Shown here: positions 1-5,754 of the stretch, piece after piece | Numbering within the stretch: position 1 is the first letter of the stretch | How the letters are laid out: every line of letters starts with the position of its first letter | DNA from: JBCCEV01 sp039030125 | GTDB taxonomy: Bacteria; Pseudomonadota; Gammaproteobacteria; Ga0077536 | Direction: 5' to 3' | DNA length: 5,845 nt | NCBI GenBank assembly: GCA_039030125.1 | Contig: JBCCEV010000206.1 | Coordinates: 1 to 5,845 of the forward strand | Position numbers and translations under genes: made by a program | Notes under the pieces: model-generated | Seen by the model: only the letters and a program-made list of their open reading frames with translations | What the model was told of the DNA's origin: nothing | Database searches by the model: none

Positions 1-78
1 AATCGCCGCTTCATAAGTCTTGAATCTTAGTAAGTTATCTAATGTATCTTAGATTAATTCTATATAAATACTATAACA
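1..78. other. AT-rich non-coding left edge
   Basis: No gene is seen here. The stretch lies downstream of the pgpA stop and is strikingly AT-rich compared with the GC-rich remainder; the AT bias runs on into the last ~10 codons of pgpA. ATCTTAG occurs twice (24-30 and 46-52). A perfect 6-bp inverted repeat, ATCTAA at 37-42 and TTAGAT at 49-54, has a 6-base loop. The stem has only one G-C pair and no T-tract follows in either direction, so it is not a convincing intrinsic terminator. The region could be the 3' end of the leftward transcript or a promoter region for something outside the window. Confidence 0.6.
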
Positions 79-552
79 CTATGAAAAATATTGAAATAGT
101 AAGATCAAGGGCAGGCAAAATAGGCCCGCAATCACATCATCGAGCATGATCCCAGTGCCCCCAGAGACCTGACTATCGACATATTTTATCGGCCACGGCT
201 TCACAATATCGAAGATTCTAAAAAGCACAAAAGCCACCGCCAATTCCAGCGTATTGCCGCACAAAGCCGCGGCGACCAGGAATCCCACGACCTCATCCCA
301 CACAATCGCCCCGTGGTCGTGCACCCCCAGCGCGTCGGCGGTTCTGCCGCAGGCCACGACCCCGAGCGCATAAAGCGCCAAAACGGCAGTGCCATAAAAC
401 ACCGCTGTTAGCGTGCCTAGTGGAATGAACAACACCACGCCAATCAAGGTGCCAAAAGTGCCCGGCGCCTTTGGTGCCAACCCACTACCGAAGCCCAATG
501 CTAATAGATGCCCCGGATCGCGGAGCATCGCAACGGTTGGCTTTGAAGTCAC
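79..552 (-). CDS. pgpA: Phosphatidylglycerophosphatase A (PgpA)
   Basis: PgpA dephosphorylates phosphatidylglycerol phosphate to phosphatidylglycerol at the inner membrane. The 157-residue product has the usual family length and conserved blocks: GFGSGLAPKAPGTFGT (20-35), the acidic pair in WDEVVGF (Asp86, Glu87), RIFDIVKPWP (112-121, Asp115), and a C-terminal GGTGIMLDDVIAGL (131-144, Asp138/Asp139). The acidic residues are thought to bind the metal. Hydrophobic segments lie near 37-66, 88-112 and 141-155. The start is GTG (552-550), overlapping the TGA of the upstream VKOR-Trx gene as GTGA; there is no good Shine-Dalgarno, so translational coupling is likely. An ATG eight codons in (528) is the alternative start but also lacks a Shine-Dalgarno. 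The last codons are unusually AT-rich, yet the reading frame ends at a normal position. Identification is firm; the exact start is less so. Confidence 0.93.
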   Translation of the reverse strand: MTSKPTVAMLRDPGHLLALGFGSGLAPKAPGTFGTLIGVVLFIPLGTLTAVFYGTAVLALYALGVVACGRTADALGVHDHGAIVWDEVVGFLVAAALCGNTLELAVAFVLFRIFDIVKPWPIKYVDSQVSGGTGIMLDDVIAGLFCLPLILLFQYFS

Positions 553-1427
553 TTCGACGCTTTTGTTTCGCGGGCCCGGAATCGCGAGTACAGCGCGAGT
601 TTATCGACCGTCAGCGGCCGTTCCACGCGTCGCCCGTCGATGATCCATGTTGGATAAGCAGCAATCTTTTCGATCTCGCACTCCGTAGCGCGAGGACCTT
701 TGGGACCTGCCGGAGAACATTCAACATAAGGCAGTTTGTCTGCAAGAGGCCCAAACATGGCTTTCTGCTGCCGGCAGTTTGGACACCAAGATGCGCCATA
801 GAATTTCGCCCCGGTGTCGTTCAGGTGTGCGACCAATGCCTCGACGTAAGGATCGACCACCGCCGGTGCGGCAAACCAATTGGTCGCGTTGGCATGCATC
901 GCGACGGCAATCAGTAGGGCAAACGCGGTGGAGGTGAACCGGGTCTGCATCACATTTCCTCCACTACTGGAGCGCCAACTCAGCGCAAAGGCAATGGTCA
1001 TGAGGAGCGCCGATCCCAGGCAATAAGCGCACAGGGCGTCGATCAACAGATACGAAACGGCGGTGAGGTAAACACTAACAATGAAGCCAATCGTCGATAG
1101 CGTCGTGGTGCGGCGCCAACGCTTGCGCGGGTCTTTTTCGCTCAAAGCGATCGCCAGAAGCAGGCCATAGGCGCCCAAGCCCCACAGCGCCAATGGCAAC
1201 CCCAGGAAGTTTGACCAAGCACTCGATTGCACGATGTCGCAAGCCGACTCGACACCGCAATACGGGAGTTTGCTCGCGGACATTGCCGAGCCAACGAGTA
1301 TGGTGGTTAGAACGACCCCTAGCCCGGCGGTTGCCACGAGCGGCCAATCGCGCGAAATTTCCGCCTGCGCGGGAGCTGGCTCGCATTCGACCTTCCGGTT
1401 TTTCTTCTTTTTCTTAGCCTTTGCCAC
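549..1427 (-). CDS. VKOR-thioredoxin fusion, disulfide-bond-forming membrane protein
   Basis: This is a bacterial homologue of vitamin K epoxide reductase fused to a thioredoxin-like domain. Such fusions oxidise periplasmic thiols and pass electrons to quinone, replacing DsbB and sometimes DsbA. With GTG 1427 as residue 1 (292 aa), the order is: a Lys-rich cytoplasmic start (KAKKKKKNRK, 3-12); a first membrane helix at about 29-49; a loop cysteine pair Cys57 and Cys63; the conserved SxWxxFLGLP stretch (69-78); further helices near 80-94 and 111-131; the quinone-proximal CAYC (Cys133, Cys136); helices at 134-151 and about 165-180; then a periplasmic thioredoxin-like domain with WCPNC (Cys215, Cys218) and the cis-Pro motif YPTW (Pro259). 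Cys237 and Cys250 form a probable second pair, as in cyanobacterial VKOR-Trx proteins. The start is set by AGGAGG six bases upstream of GTG. An upstream ATG in frame at 1505 would overlap the divergent lpxD start and has no support. It overlaps pgpA by 4 bases. Confidence 0.92.
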   Translation of the reverse strand: MAKAKKKKKNRKVECEPAPAQAEISRDWPLVATAGLGVVLTTILVGSAMSASKLPYCGVESACDIVQSSAWSNFLGLPLALWGLGAYGLLLAIALSEKDPRKRWRRTTTLSTIGFIVSVYLTAVSYLLIDALCAYCLGSALLMTIAFALSWRSSSGGNVMQTRFTSTAFALLIAVAMHANATNWFAAPAVVDPYVEALVAHLNDTGAKFYGASWCPNCRQQKAMFGPLADKLPYVECSPAGPKGPRATECEIEKIAAYPTWIIDGRRVERPLTVDKLALYSRFRARETKASK

Positions 1428-1433
1428 TACGAG

Positions 1434-1439
1434 CCTCCT
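1434..1439 (-). promoter_or_regulatory. Shine-Dalgarno fixing the GTG start of VKOR-Trx
   Basis: On the minus strand a perfect AGGAGG stands six bases before GTG at 1427-1425. This decides the start codon in favour of GTG over the in-frame ATG 26 codons upstream, and restores a plausible intergenic region between the two divergent genes. Confidence 0.85.
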
Positions 1440-1493
1440 ACTAGCCTTGCACTGTGACGCCCGACGGGACACCATCGTCGCGCCGCTTATTAT

Positions 1494-1498
1494 GAGGG
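1494..1498 (+). promoter_or_regulatory. Shine-Dalgarno of lpxD homologue
   Basis: GAGGG lies six bases before ATG 1505 and supports that start. The encoded protein then begins at the usual N-terminus of the LpxD family. Confidence 0.7.
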
Positions 1499-1504
1499 TG
1501 AGCA

Positions 1505-2482
1505 ATGCAACGATGCATCAAAGAGATCGCCACCGCGCTCGATTTAGATTTCGAAGGCGACGGGGCACTCAAAATTTCAGGTCTATGCGGCCTAACCGAT
1601 AACTCCGAAAACTGCCTATCCTTCGCCTTGAGCGCGAGACACGTGAGGCAAGCCGCCGCAAGCCGGATCCCGGCCTTTGTCACCAAACCGAACCAACCGG
1701 TGTCCGGCAAGGTGAATATTTTTCATGACCATCCTGAGTACGCGATGGCGCTCATAGCGGGTCTATTCAAGCGCGATCGCCTAGGGCATGAAGATCCCGC
1801 AGTGCACCCCTCGGCAATCGTCTCACCAAACGCAACGGTCGCTAGCAACGTGTTTGTCGGCGCCAATGTTGTCATTGGCGACGAGTGCACGATTGGCGAC
1901 GGCACCAAGATTTATCCCAATGTTGTTGTGCACGATCGCTCAATCCTCGGCGTTGACTGCGTGATCCATGCGAACACCACGATCCGCGAAGATTCCATTC
2001 TCGGCGACCGGGTGATCCTGCAGCCAGGTGTGGTTATTGGTGGCGACGGTTATGGCTACGCGCAGTACGGTGGTGAGCACGTCAAGATCCCACACCTCGG
2101 CAACGTGATCATTGAAAATGACGTCGAAATCGGTGCCAACACCACAATTGATCGCGGCCGGTTCAGTGAGACCCGGATCGGCAAGGGCACCAAGATCGAT
2201 AATTTGTGCATGTTGGGACACAACTGCGCGACCGGTGACGCCTGTTTGCTGGTTTCGCAAGTCGGAATGTCCGGCAGTACTAAGCTGGGTGACCGCGTTA
2301 TTCTTGGTGGTCAGGTCGGGACCGCCGGCCATCTCTCGGTCACCGACGACGTCACGGTGATGGGCCGTGGGGGGATCACGAACGATATCAAGGAACCTGG
2401 CGTCTACGGCGGATTCCCAGTCAAACCCGTCAGGATCTGGCGGCGCGCGGTGGCCCGTTTTTACGCAGGGCTCAGTGAGTAG
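1505..2482 (+). CDS. lpxD: LpxD-type UDP-3-O-acylglucosamine N-acyltransferase
   Basis: LpxD transfers a 3-hydroxyacyl chain from acyl carrier protein to the amine of UDP-3-O-acyl-glucosamine, the third step of lipid A synthesis, in the cytoplasm. The 325-residue protein is complete: an N-terminal uridine-binding domain (about 1-98, with GDGALKISGLCGL at 18-30 and LSF at 38-40), a left-handed beta-helix of hexapeptide repeats (about 99-290, e.g. NVVIGD, CTIGDG), and a C-terminal helical tail. GGDGYGYA (179-186) and DVEIGANTTIDRG (206-218) are family signatures. The catalytic-type His239 in LGHN and His276 in VGTAGHL align, from memory, with E. coli His239 and His276. Around the catalytic His the sequence (KIDNLCMLGHNCATGDACLL) departs from the commoner form (LDNL-IQIAHNV), suggesting a divergent paralogue. 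The usual neighbours (bamA, skp, fabZ, lpxA) are absent; instead the gene precedes a PQQ dehydrogenase by 11 bases. It could therefore be a second lpxD or act on another UDP-amino sugar. Confidence 0.88.
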   Translation: MQRCIKEIATALDLDFEGDGALKISGLCGLTDNSENCLSFALSARHVRQAAASRIPAFVTKPNQPVSGKVNIFHDHPEYAMALIAGLFKRDRLGHEDPAVHPSAIVSPNATVASNVFVGANVVIGDECTIGDGTKIYPNVVVHDRSILGVDCVIHANTTIREDSILGDRVILQPGVVIGGDGYGYAQYGGEHVKIPHLGNVIIENDVEIGANTTIDRGRFSETRIGKGTKIDNLCMLGHNCATGDACLLVSQVGMSGSTKLGDRVILGGQVGTAGHLSVTDDVTVMGRGGITNDIKEPGVYGGFPVKPVRIWRRAVARFYAGLSE

Positions 2483-2486
2483 GAGA
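2481..2486 (+). promoter_or_regulatory. Shine-Dalgarno of PQQ dehydrogenase, overlapping the lpxD stop
   Basis: AGGAGA begins inside the lpxD TAG (2480-2482) and stands seven bases before ATG 2494. Ribosomes ending lpxD would land on it, so the two genes are probably co-transcribed and translationally coupled. Confidence 0.8.
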
Positions 2487-2493
2487 AAGCACT

Positions 2494-4257
2494 ATGAATA
2501 AATTCACTTACTCCGCGCTGAGCGCGCTGTTGTTTGCGAGTTCAGGCGCCATCGCCGGCTCTACAATCACCGAATGGGACGCCGTGCTCAACGCCAGCCA
2601 GCACCCGGAGAACTGGATCACCCACCACGGCACACTAGACGCGCAGCGATTCTCGCGATTGACTGAAATCAACCGCGAAAATGTCAAAGATCTGAAAGTT
2701 GCTTTCACCCACGTCATCGGCGGGATCGGCGGCGGTGGTGTGTATGAGCACGCCGGTTTGGAAGGCACGCCTCTGGCAGAGGACGGGTTTCTTTATGTCA
2801 CTGACGGTTGGGGCGCGGTGTACAAATTCGATGTGCGCAACAACGGCAAGCTGGTTTGGAAAATGGACCCCGAAACCGATCGCGATTGGGCGGGCTCGGT
2901 GACTTGCTGTGGCATCGACAATCGGGGCGTCGCCTTGTGGCGAGACAAGGTGGTGTCACACACGCTAGATGGCCGGATCATTTTGACCAACAAAACCACT
3001 GGCGAAATCGAATCCGACATCCCGGTAGCGGATCCCGAGATCAGCGAAGTTCTAACAGCCGCGCCGTTGGTGATCAAAAACCATGTGATCACCGGCGTTG
3101 CGGGTGGCGAATTTGGGATCCGCGGCTGGTTGACATCGACCAACCTCGAAACCGGCGAACGGGCCTGGCGCACCTACACCATCCCCGCGCCCGGTGAGCC
3201 CGGTAGCGAAACCTGGAAGCAAGGCCCTGAGGATCACAGCAGCGATGCCTGGAAGCACGGGGGTGGACCAACCTGGGTAACCGGATCCTATGACCCTGGG
3301 CTCGACATGCTTTATTGGGGAACCGGCAATCCCGGTCCAGATTGGGATAACGAATATCGCCCCGGCGACAATCTGTTCACCGACAGCGCGCTCGCCCTGC
3401 AGGGCATCGATGGCGCAATGAAATGGTACTTCCAGTACACCCCGAACGATGGCTACGACTTTGATGGCGTCAACGAGCACACCTTGGTGGACGCGATGAT
3501 CGGAGGGAAAAATACCAGGGCCATGCTGCACGCTGATCGTAACGGCTTCGTTTACGCGCACGAGCGCGAAACCGGCAAGTTTTTGTGGGGTAAACCATTC
3601 GTTAAAGAACTCAATTGGACGCCAGGTCTTGATCCCACAACCGGGCGGCCACTGAACTATGACCCCGAGTCAGACGTTCAACGCTATAACCCAGAGACCT
3701 CGCTGTCTCGGGATCATCAACAAAGCCGTTCCTGTCCAGGCAACATGGGTGGCAAAAATTGGCCACCCGCTGCTTACGACCCCGATCGTAATCGCTACTA
3801 CATTCCCGTTATCGAGAGCTGCGCGCTGCACGTGAATGTGCCGCAGAAGCAAGAGTGGGTGGCACGCGAGTATTGGATTGGTGGTGGACCTAAAATGGGG
3901 CCGGTGATCAGCGGCAGCGTCACTGCCGTGGATGTCAACACCGGCGATGTGGTCGGTAAGCACGAGACAAAATACCCGATGCTCGGCGGCTTGCTGGCCA
4001 CCAAGGGCGGATTAATTTTCACCGGCCTCCCCGAGGGTGAAGTCGTCGCTCTTGATTCCGACAACCTTGAAAAGTTGTGGTCGTTTCATACCAACACCGG
4101 GATCAACGCACCGCCGATGACTTTCGCCGTCGATGGTAAACAATATGTTGCGATCTTGGCGGGCGTTGGCGGCGCGTGGCCAAAGTGGTTCATCGCCGCG
4201 ACGCCGGGGCTTGAAGAAGTTGAACCAGGACAAATGCTTTTCGTCTTCGCGCTTTGA
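2494..4257 (+). CDS. PQQ-dependent alcohol dehydrogenase, methanol/ethanol family, lanthanide-type active site
   Basis: This is a periplasmic quinoprotein that oxidises an alcohol (or possibly an aldehyde) with pyrroloquinoline quinone and a metal, passing electrons to cytochrome c. The 587 residues start with a Sec signal peptide (cleavage likely after AIA, residue 21), then an eight-bladed propeller domain. Visible family residues are: the vicinal disulfide Cys138-Cys139 in SVTCCGIDNRG; metal ligand Glu206 in GGEFGIRGW; Trp261 in GGGPTW, a probable PQQ-stacking residue; metal ligand Asn279 in GTGNPGP; catalytic Asp322 and a second acid Asp324 in GYDFDGVNE; and Arg349 in DRNGFVY. In calcium MxaF enzymes the residue two after the catalytic Asp is Ala; Asp there is the hallmark of lanthanide-dependent XoxF/ExaF/PedH enzymes. 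There is no C-terminal haem domain, so it is not a type II quinohaemoprotein. The following cytochrome gene is the likely electron acceptor. PQQ synthesis genes are not in the window. Substrate and clade cannot be settled by eye. Confidence 0.94.
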   Translation: MNKFTYSALSALLFASSGAIAGSTITEWDAVLNASQHPENWITHHGTLDAQRFSRLTEINRENVKDLKVAFTHVIGGIGGGGVYEHAGLEGTPLAEDGFLYVTDGWGAVYKFDVRNNGKLVWKMDPETDRDWAGSVTCCGIDNRGVALWRDKVVSHTLDGRIILTNKTTGEIESDIPVADPEISEVLTAAPLVIKNHVITGVAGGEFGIRGWLTSTNLETGERAWRTYTIPAPGEPGSETWKQGPEDHSSDAWKHGGGPTWVTGSYDPGLDMLYWGTGNPGPDWDNEYRPGDNLFTDSALALQGIDGAMKWYFQYTPNDGYDFDGVNEHTLVDAMIGGKNTRAMLHADRNGFVYAHERETGKFLWGKPFVKELNWTPGLDPTTGRPLNYDPESDVQRYNPETSLSRDHQQSRSCPGNMGGKNWPPAAYDPDRNRYYIPVIESCALHVNVPQKQEWVAREYWIGGGPKMGPVISGSVTAVDVNTGDVVGKHETKYPMLGGLLATKGGLIFTGLPEGEVVALDSDNLEKLWSFHTNTGINAPPMTFAVDGKQYVAILAGVGGAWPKWFIAATPGLEEVEPGQMLFVFAL

Positions 4258-4260
4258 GGA
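4256..4260 (+). promoter_or_regulatory. Shine-Dalgarno fixing the TTG start of the cytochrome c
   Basis: GAGGA overlaps the dehydrogenase TGA (4255-4257) and lies five bases before TTG 4266. An in-frame TTG at 4254 would start upstream of this site, has no Shine-Dalgarno of its own, and would put a His and an Arg ahead of the signal peptide. Confidence 0.7.
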
Positions 4261-4265
4261 CACAC

Positions 4266-4757
4266 TTGCGACTTATATTCCTTTGTTTTGCGCTCTTCGC
4301 GGCGATGGCCCACGCGGCGGGACCAACGGTAGACGCCAAACCGCTACCTAAAGTTGATTATGGTTTGGCGACCGCGAAAAGAGCCAACTGCATGGGTTGC
4401 CACAAGTGGCACGGTGGTGGCGGGCCAGGCTATGGGGGCGCCGCGATCTCCCTGCGCAAAACGCAACTCAACCGCGAACAAATCGTTGAGGTCATTCGCT
4501 GCGGACGGCCGGGTACCAACATGCCGTACTTTGGCCGCCAAGCGTTCAAGCAAAAGCCTTGTTACGAGATGACCTTTGAGGATTTCGAAGGCGAGGAAGA
4601 TAACCGCCCCTTGAAAGGGAAAATGTCGCTCAACAAGCGGCAAATGAACGCGATTGCAGACTTTGTCGAAGCCGAGCTCCAGGGTCGGGAATTGACTAAA
4701 GCGTATTGCCTCAAGTTCTTTGGAAAGCCGGCGCGGCAATGCCAAAAGATCGAATGA
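4266..4757 (+). CDS. Exported monohaem cytochrome c, partner of the PQQ dehydrogenase
   Basis: This small class I-like cytochrome probably takes electrons from the preceding quinoprotein to the respiratory chain in the periplasm. From TTG 4266 it has 163 residues: a signal peptide (RLIFLCFALFAAMAHA, cleavage probably after residue 17), one haem site CMGCH (Cys42, Cys45, His46), a Gly-rich loop after it (HGGGGPGYGG), and a likely axial Met86 in GTNMPYFG. Four further cysteines, Cys79 in IRCGRPGTNM, Cys99 in KPCYEM, Cys148 in AYCLKFFG and Cys159 in RQCQ, are outside the haem motif and may form two disulfides; Cys79 lies close to the axial Met. The gene follows the dehydrogenase with only 8 bases between stop and start, so it belongs to the same operon. 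It resembles small cytochromes found beside methanol-dehydrogenase-like genes, but it is not clearly MxaG or XoxG. Haem attachment is certain by motif; the partner assignment is inferred from position. Confidence 0.9.
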   Translation: MRLIFLCFALFAAMAHAAGPTVDAKPLPKVDYGLATAKRANCMGCHKWHGGGGPGYGGAAISLRKTQLNREQIVEVIRCGRPGTNMPYFGRQAFKQKPCYEMTFEDFEGEEDNRPLKGKMSLNKRQMNAIADFVEAELQGRELTKAYCLKFFGKPARQCQKIE

Positions 4758-4764
4758 TTGCTAA

Positions 4765-5754
4765 CTAATATTTCAGTGCGAAAGCCGCGATCGGCCGCGC
4801 GAACCCTTTTAATGCAAGCGGCTCAAGCACTGTGGTCTCAAAGCGCCCGTCGAGACTCACCATGACCTTGCGGTCCAGCAGCACCTGGCCTGTTTCCGCT
4901 TCCCCGCACAGTCGCGCCGCAAGATTGGTGACATTGCCGATCGCCGCGTAATCGCGCCGCCCCTCGAAACCGATCATCCCGAGCGTCGCGTAACCCTGGG
5001 CAATGCCGCAGCCAAGACCGAGCTCGAATCCCCGTCTTCCCCACAGCTCGCGGATTGCGCCGAAAGACTGCTGCATCTCCAGTGCCATCGCCACCGCTTG
5101 TTCCGCCGGATTATCGATGGTCACGGGATCGTTAAAAAACACCATGATGGCATCACCAGCAAAACGCTCCAGCGTACCGCTATGGGCCAACACAATTTGG
5201 CCCATCTTCTCGTGATAGGCCGTCAGCATCTCCATGACTTCTTCGGGCTCGGCCTCATCGGTAAAGGCGGTAAAACCTCGTATGTCACTAAATACAACGC
5301 TGATCTCTCGACGGTGGGTTTCCAAAAGCTTATTGCCCTCGCCGACGATTGCCTCGGCGACCTGCGGCGAGAAGAAGCCTTTGAGGCGATCGAGGCGCTC
5401 AATCTGATTCACCTGATCATCAACGCGCTGCTCTAATGTTTGATTCCATTGAGCAAGTTTTTTTGCCTGCTCCGTTACCTCATCCTGAAGCGTTTTTATT
5501 CTGAGCAACGATTTAACCCGCGCCATCAATTCTTGTCGATTGATCGGTTTGGTAATGAAATCGTCCGCGCCGGCCTCAATACCCTTGAGCCGCTCGCTAT
5601 CTGGGTCAAGCGAAGTACAAAGCACAATGGGTAAAAGCGCGGTTTTCGGATCGGAGCGAAGCTTTTCGCAAACCTCATAGCCCGACAAGCCCGGCATCAT
5701 GATATCGAGCAGCACCAGATCCGGCGGGTCCTGCGCAATCGCCTGAAGCTTCAA
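4765..5754 (-). pseudogene. Response regulator with class III adenylate/guanylate cyclase domain, 5' end missing
   Basis: The intact part encodes a CheY-like receiver, a coiled-coil linker and a class III nucleotide cyclase. Counting from the codon at 5754, the receiver keeps phospho-acceptor Asp17 (LVLLDIMMPG), Thr47 and Lys69 (ITKP). A coiled coil runs about 85-128. The cyclase domain (about 150-329) has metal-binding Asp157 (VVFSDIRGF) and Asp201 (RFAGDAIMVFF), and transition-state Asn277 and Arg281 (NVTNLAARL). The substrate-selecting positions are unusual: Arg197 where Lys is typical and Ala270 where Asp or Thr is typical, so ATP versus GTP use is unclear. The receiver lacks its first ~45 residues, including beta-1 and the acidic Asp pair that binds Mg. 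Upstream of residue 1 (TTG) is an in-frame TAG (5757-5755) and unrelated sequence, so there is no credible start. Domain identity is sure; the break is either a chimeric join or a real lesion. Its stop is 7 bases from the convergent cytochrome stop. Confidence 0.88.
5744..5753. other. Palindromic HindIII-containing junction where the receiver domain is broken
   Basis: TGAAGCTTCA is a perfect 10-bp palindrome with a HindIII site (AAGCTT, 5746-5751) at its centre. To the left, the minus-strand frame is canonical receiver sequence (LQAIAQDPPDLVLLD). To the right, that frame stops at once and a different frame opens. Two other HindIII sites occur at 5326-5331 and 5659-5664 inside the cyclase gene, so a cloning origin would imply partial digestion. 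Confidence 0.55.

Larger units (their letters stand above)
1428..1504. promoter_or_regulatory. Divergent intergenic region, presumed promoters for both operons
   Basis: These 77 bases separate the VKOR-Trx GTG from the lpxD ATG, so at least the leftward promoter, and probably both, must lie here or just inside the flanking genes. On the minus strand CATAAT (1494-1489) is a fair -10 candidate, but no good -35 is seen at 16-18 bases. On the plus strand TATTAT (1488-1493) resembles a -10 but abuts the lpxD Shine-Dalgarno, so it would give an almost leaderless message. A short dyad CCCG-A-CGGG (1460-1468) sits in the middle and could be an operator. The location is secure; the individual elements are weak. 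Confidence 0.4.

Noticed and set aside
37..54. Inverted repeat ATCTAA/TTAGAT as an intrinsic terminator for pgpA
   Set aside because: The stem is only 6 bp and almost all A-T, and no T-tract follows on the minus strand.
471..917. 148-codon open frame on the plus strand opposite VKOR-Trx and pgpA
   Set aside because: It is antisense to two well-identified genes, is rich in Arg, Cys and Pro as shadow frames are in GC-rich DNA, and matches no known domain.
1428..1505. Upstream extension of the VKOR-Trx frame to an ATG at 1505
   Set aside because: It would add 26 residues with no family similarity, overlap the divergent lpxD start, and ignore a perfect AGGAGG in front of GTG 1427.
1940..2332. 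130-codon and similar open frames antisense to lpxD and the dehydrogenase (e.g. 3052-3561)
   Set aside because: They lie wholly inside strongly conserved coding sequence, lack convincing ribosome binding sites and show no recognisable motifs.
1790..2380. Repetitive hexapeptide coding pattern in lpxD as a DNA repeat
   Set aside because: The periodicity is the protein-level left-handed beta-helix of the acyltransferase; the nucleotide sequence itself is not repeated.
4740..4800. Bidirectional terminator between the convergent cytochrome and cyclase genes
   Set aside because: Only 7 bp separate the stop codons, and the GC-rich patch at about 4785-4800 does not form a clear stem followed by a T-run.
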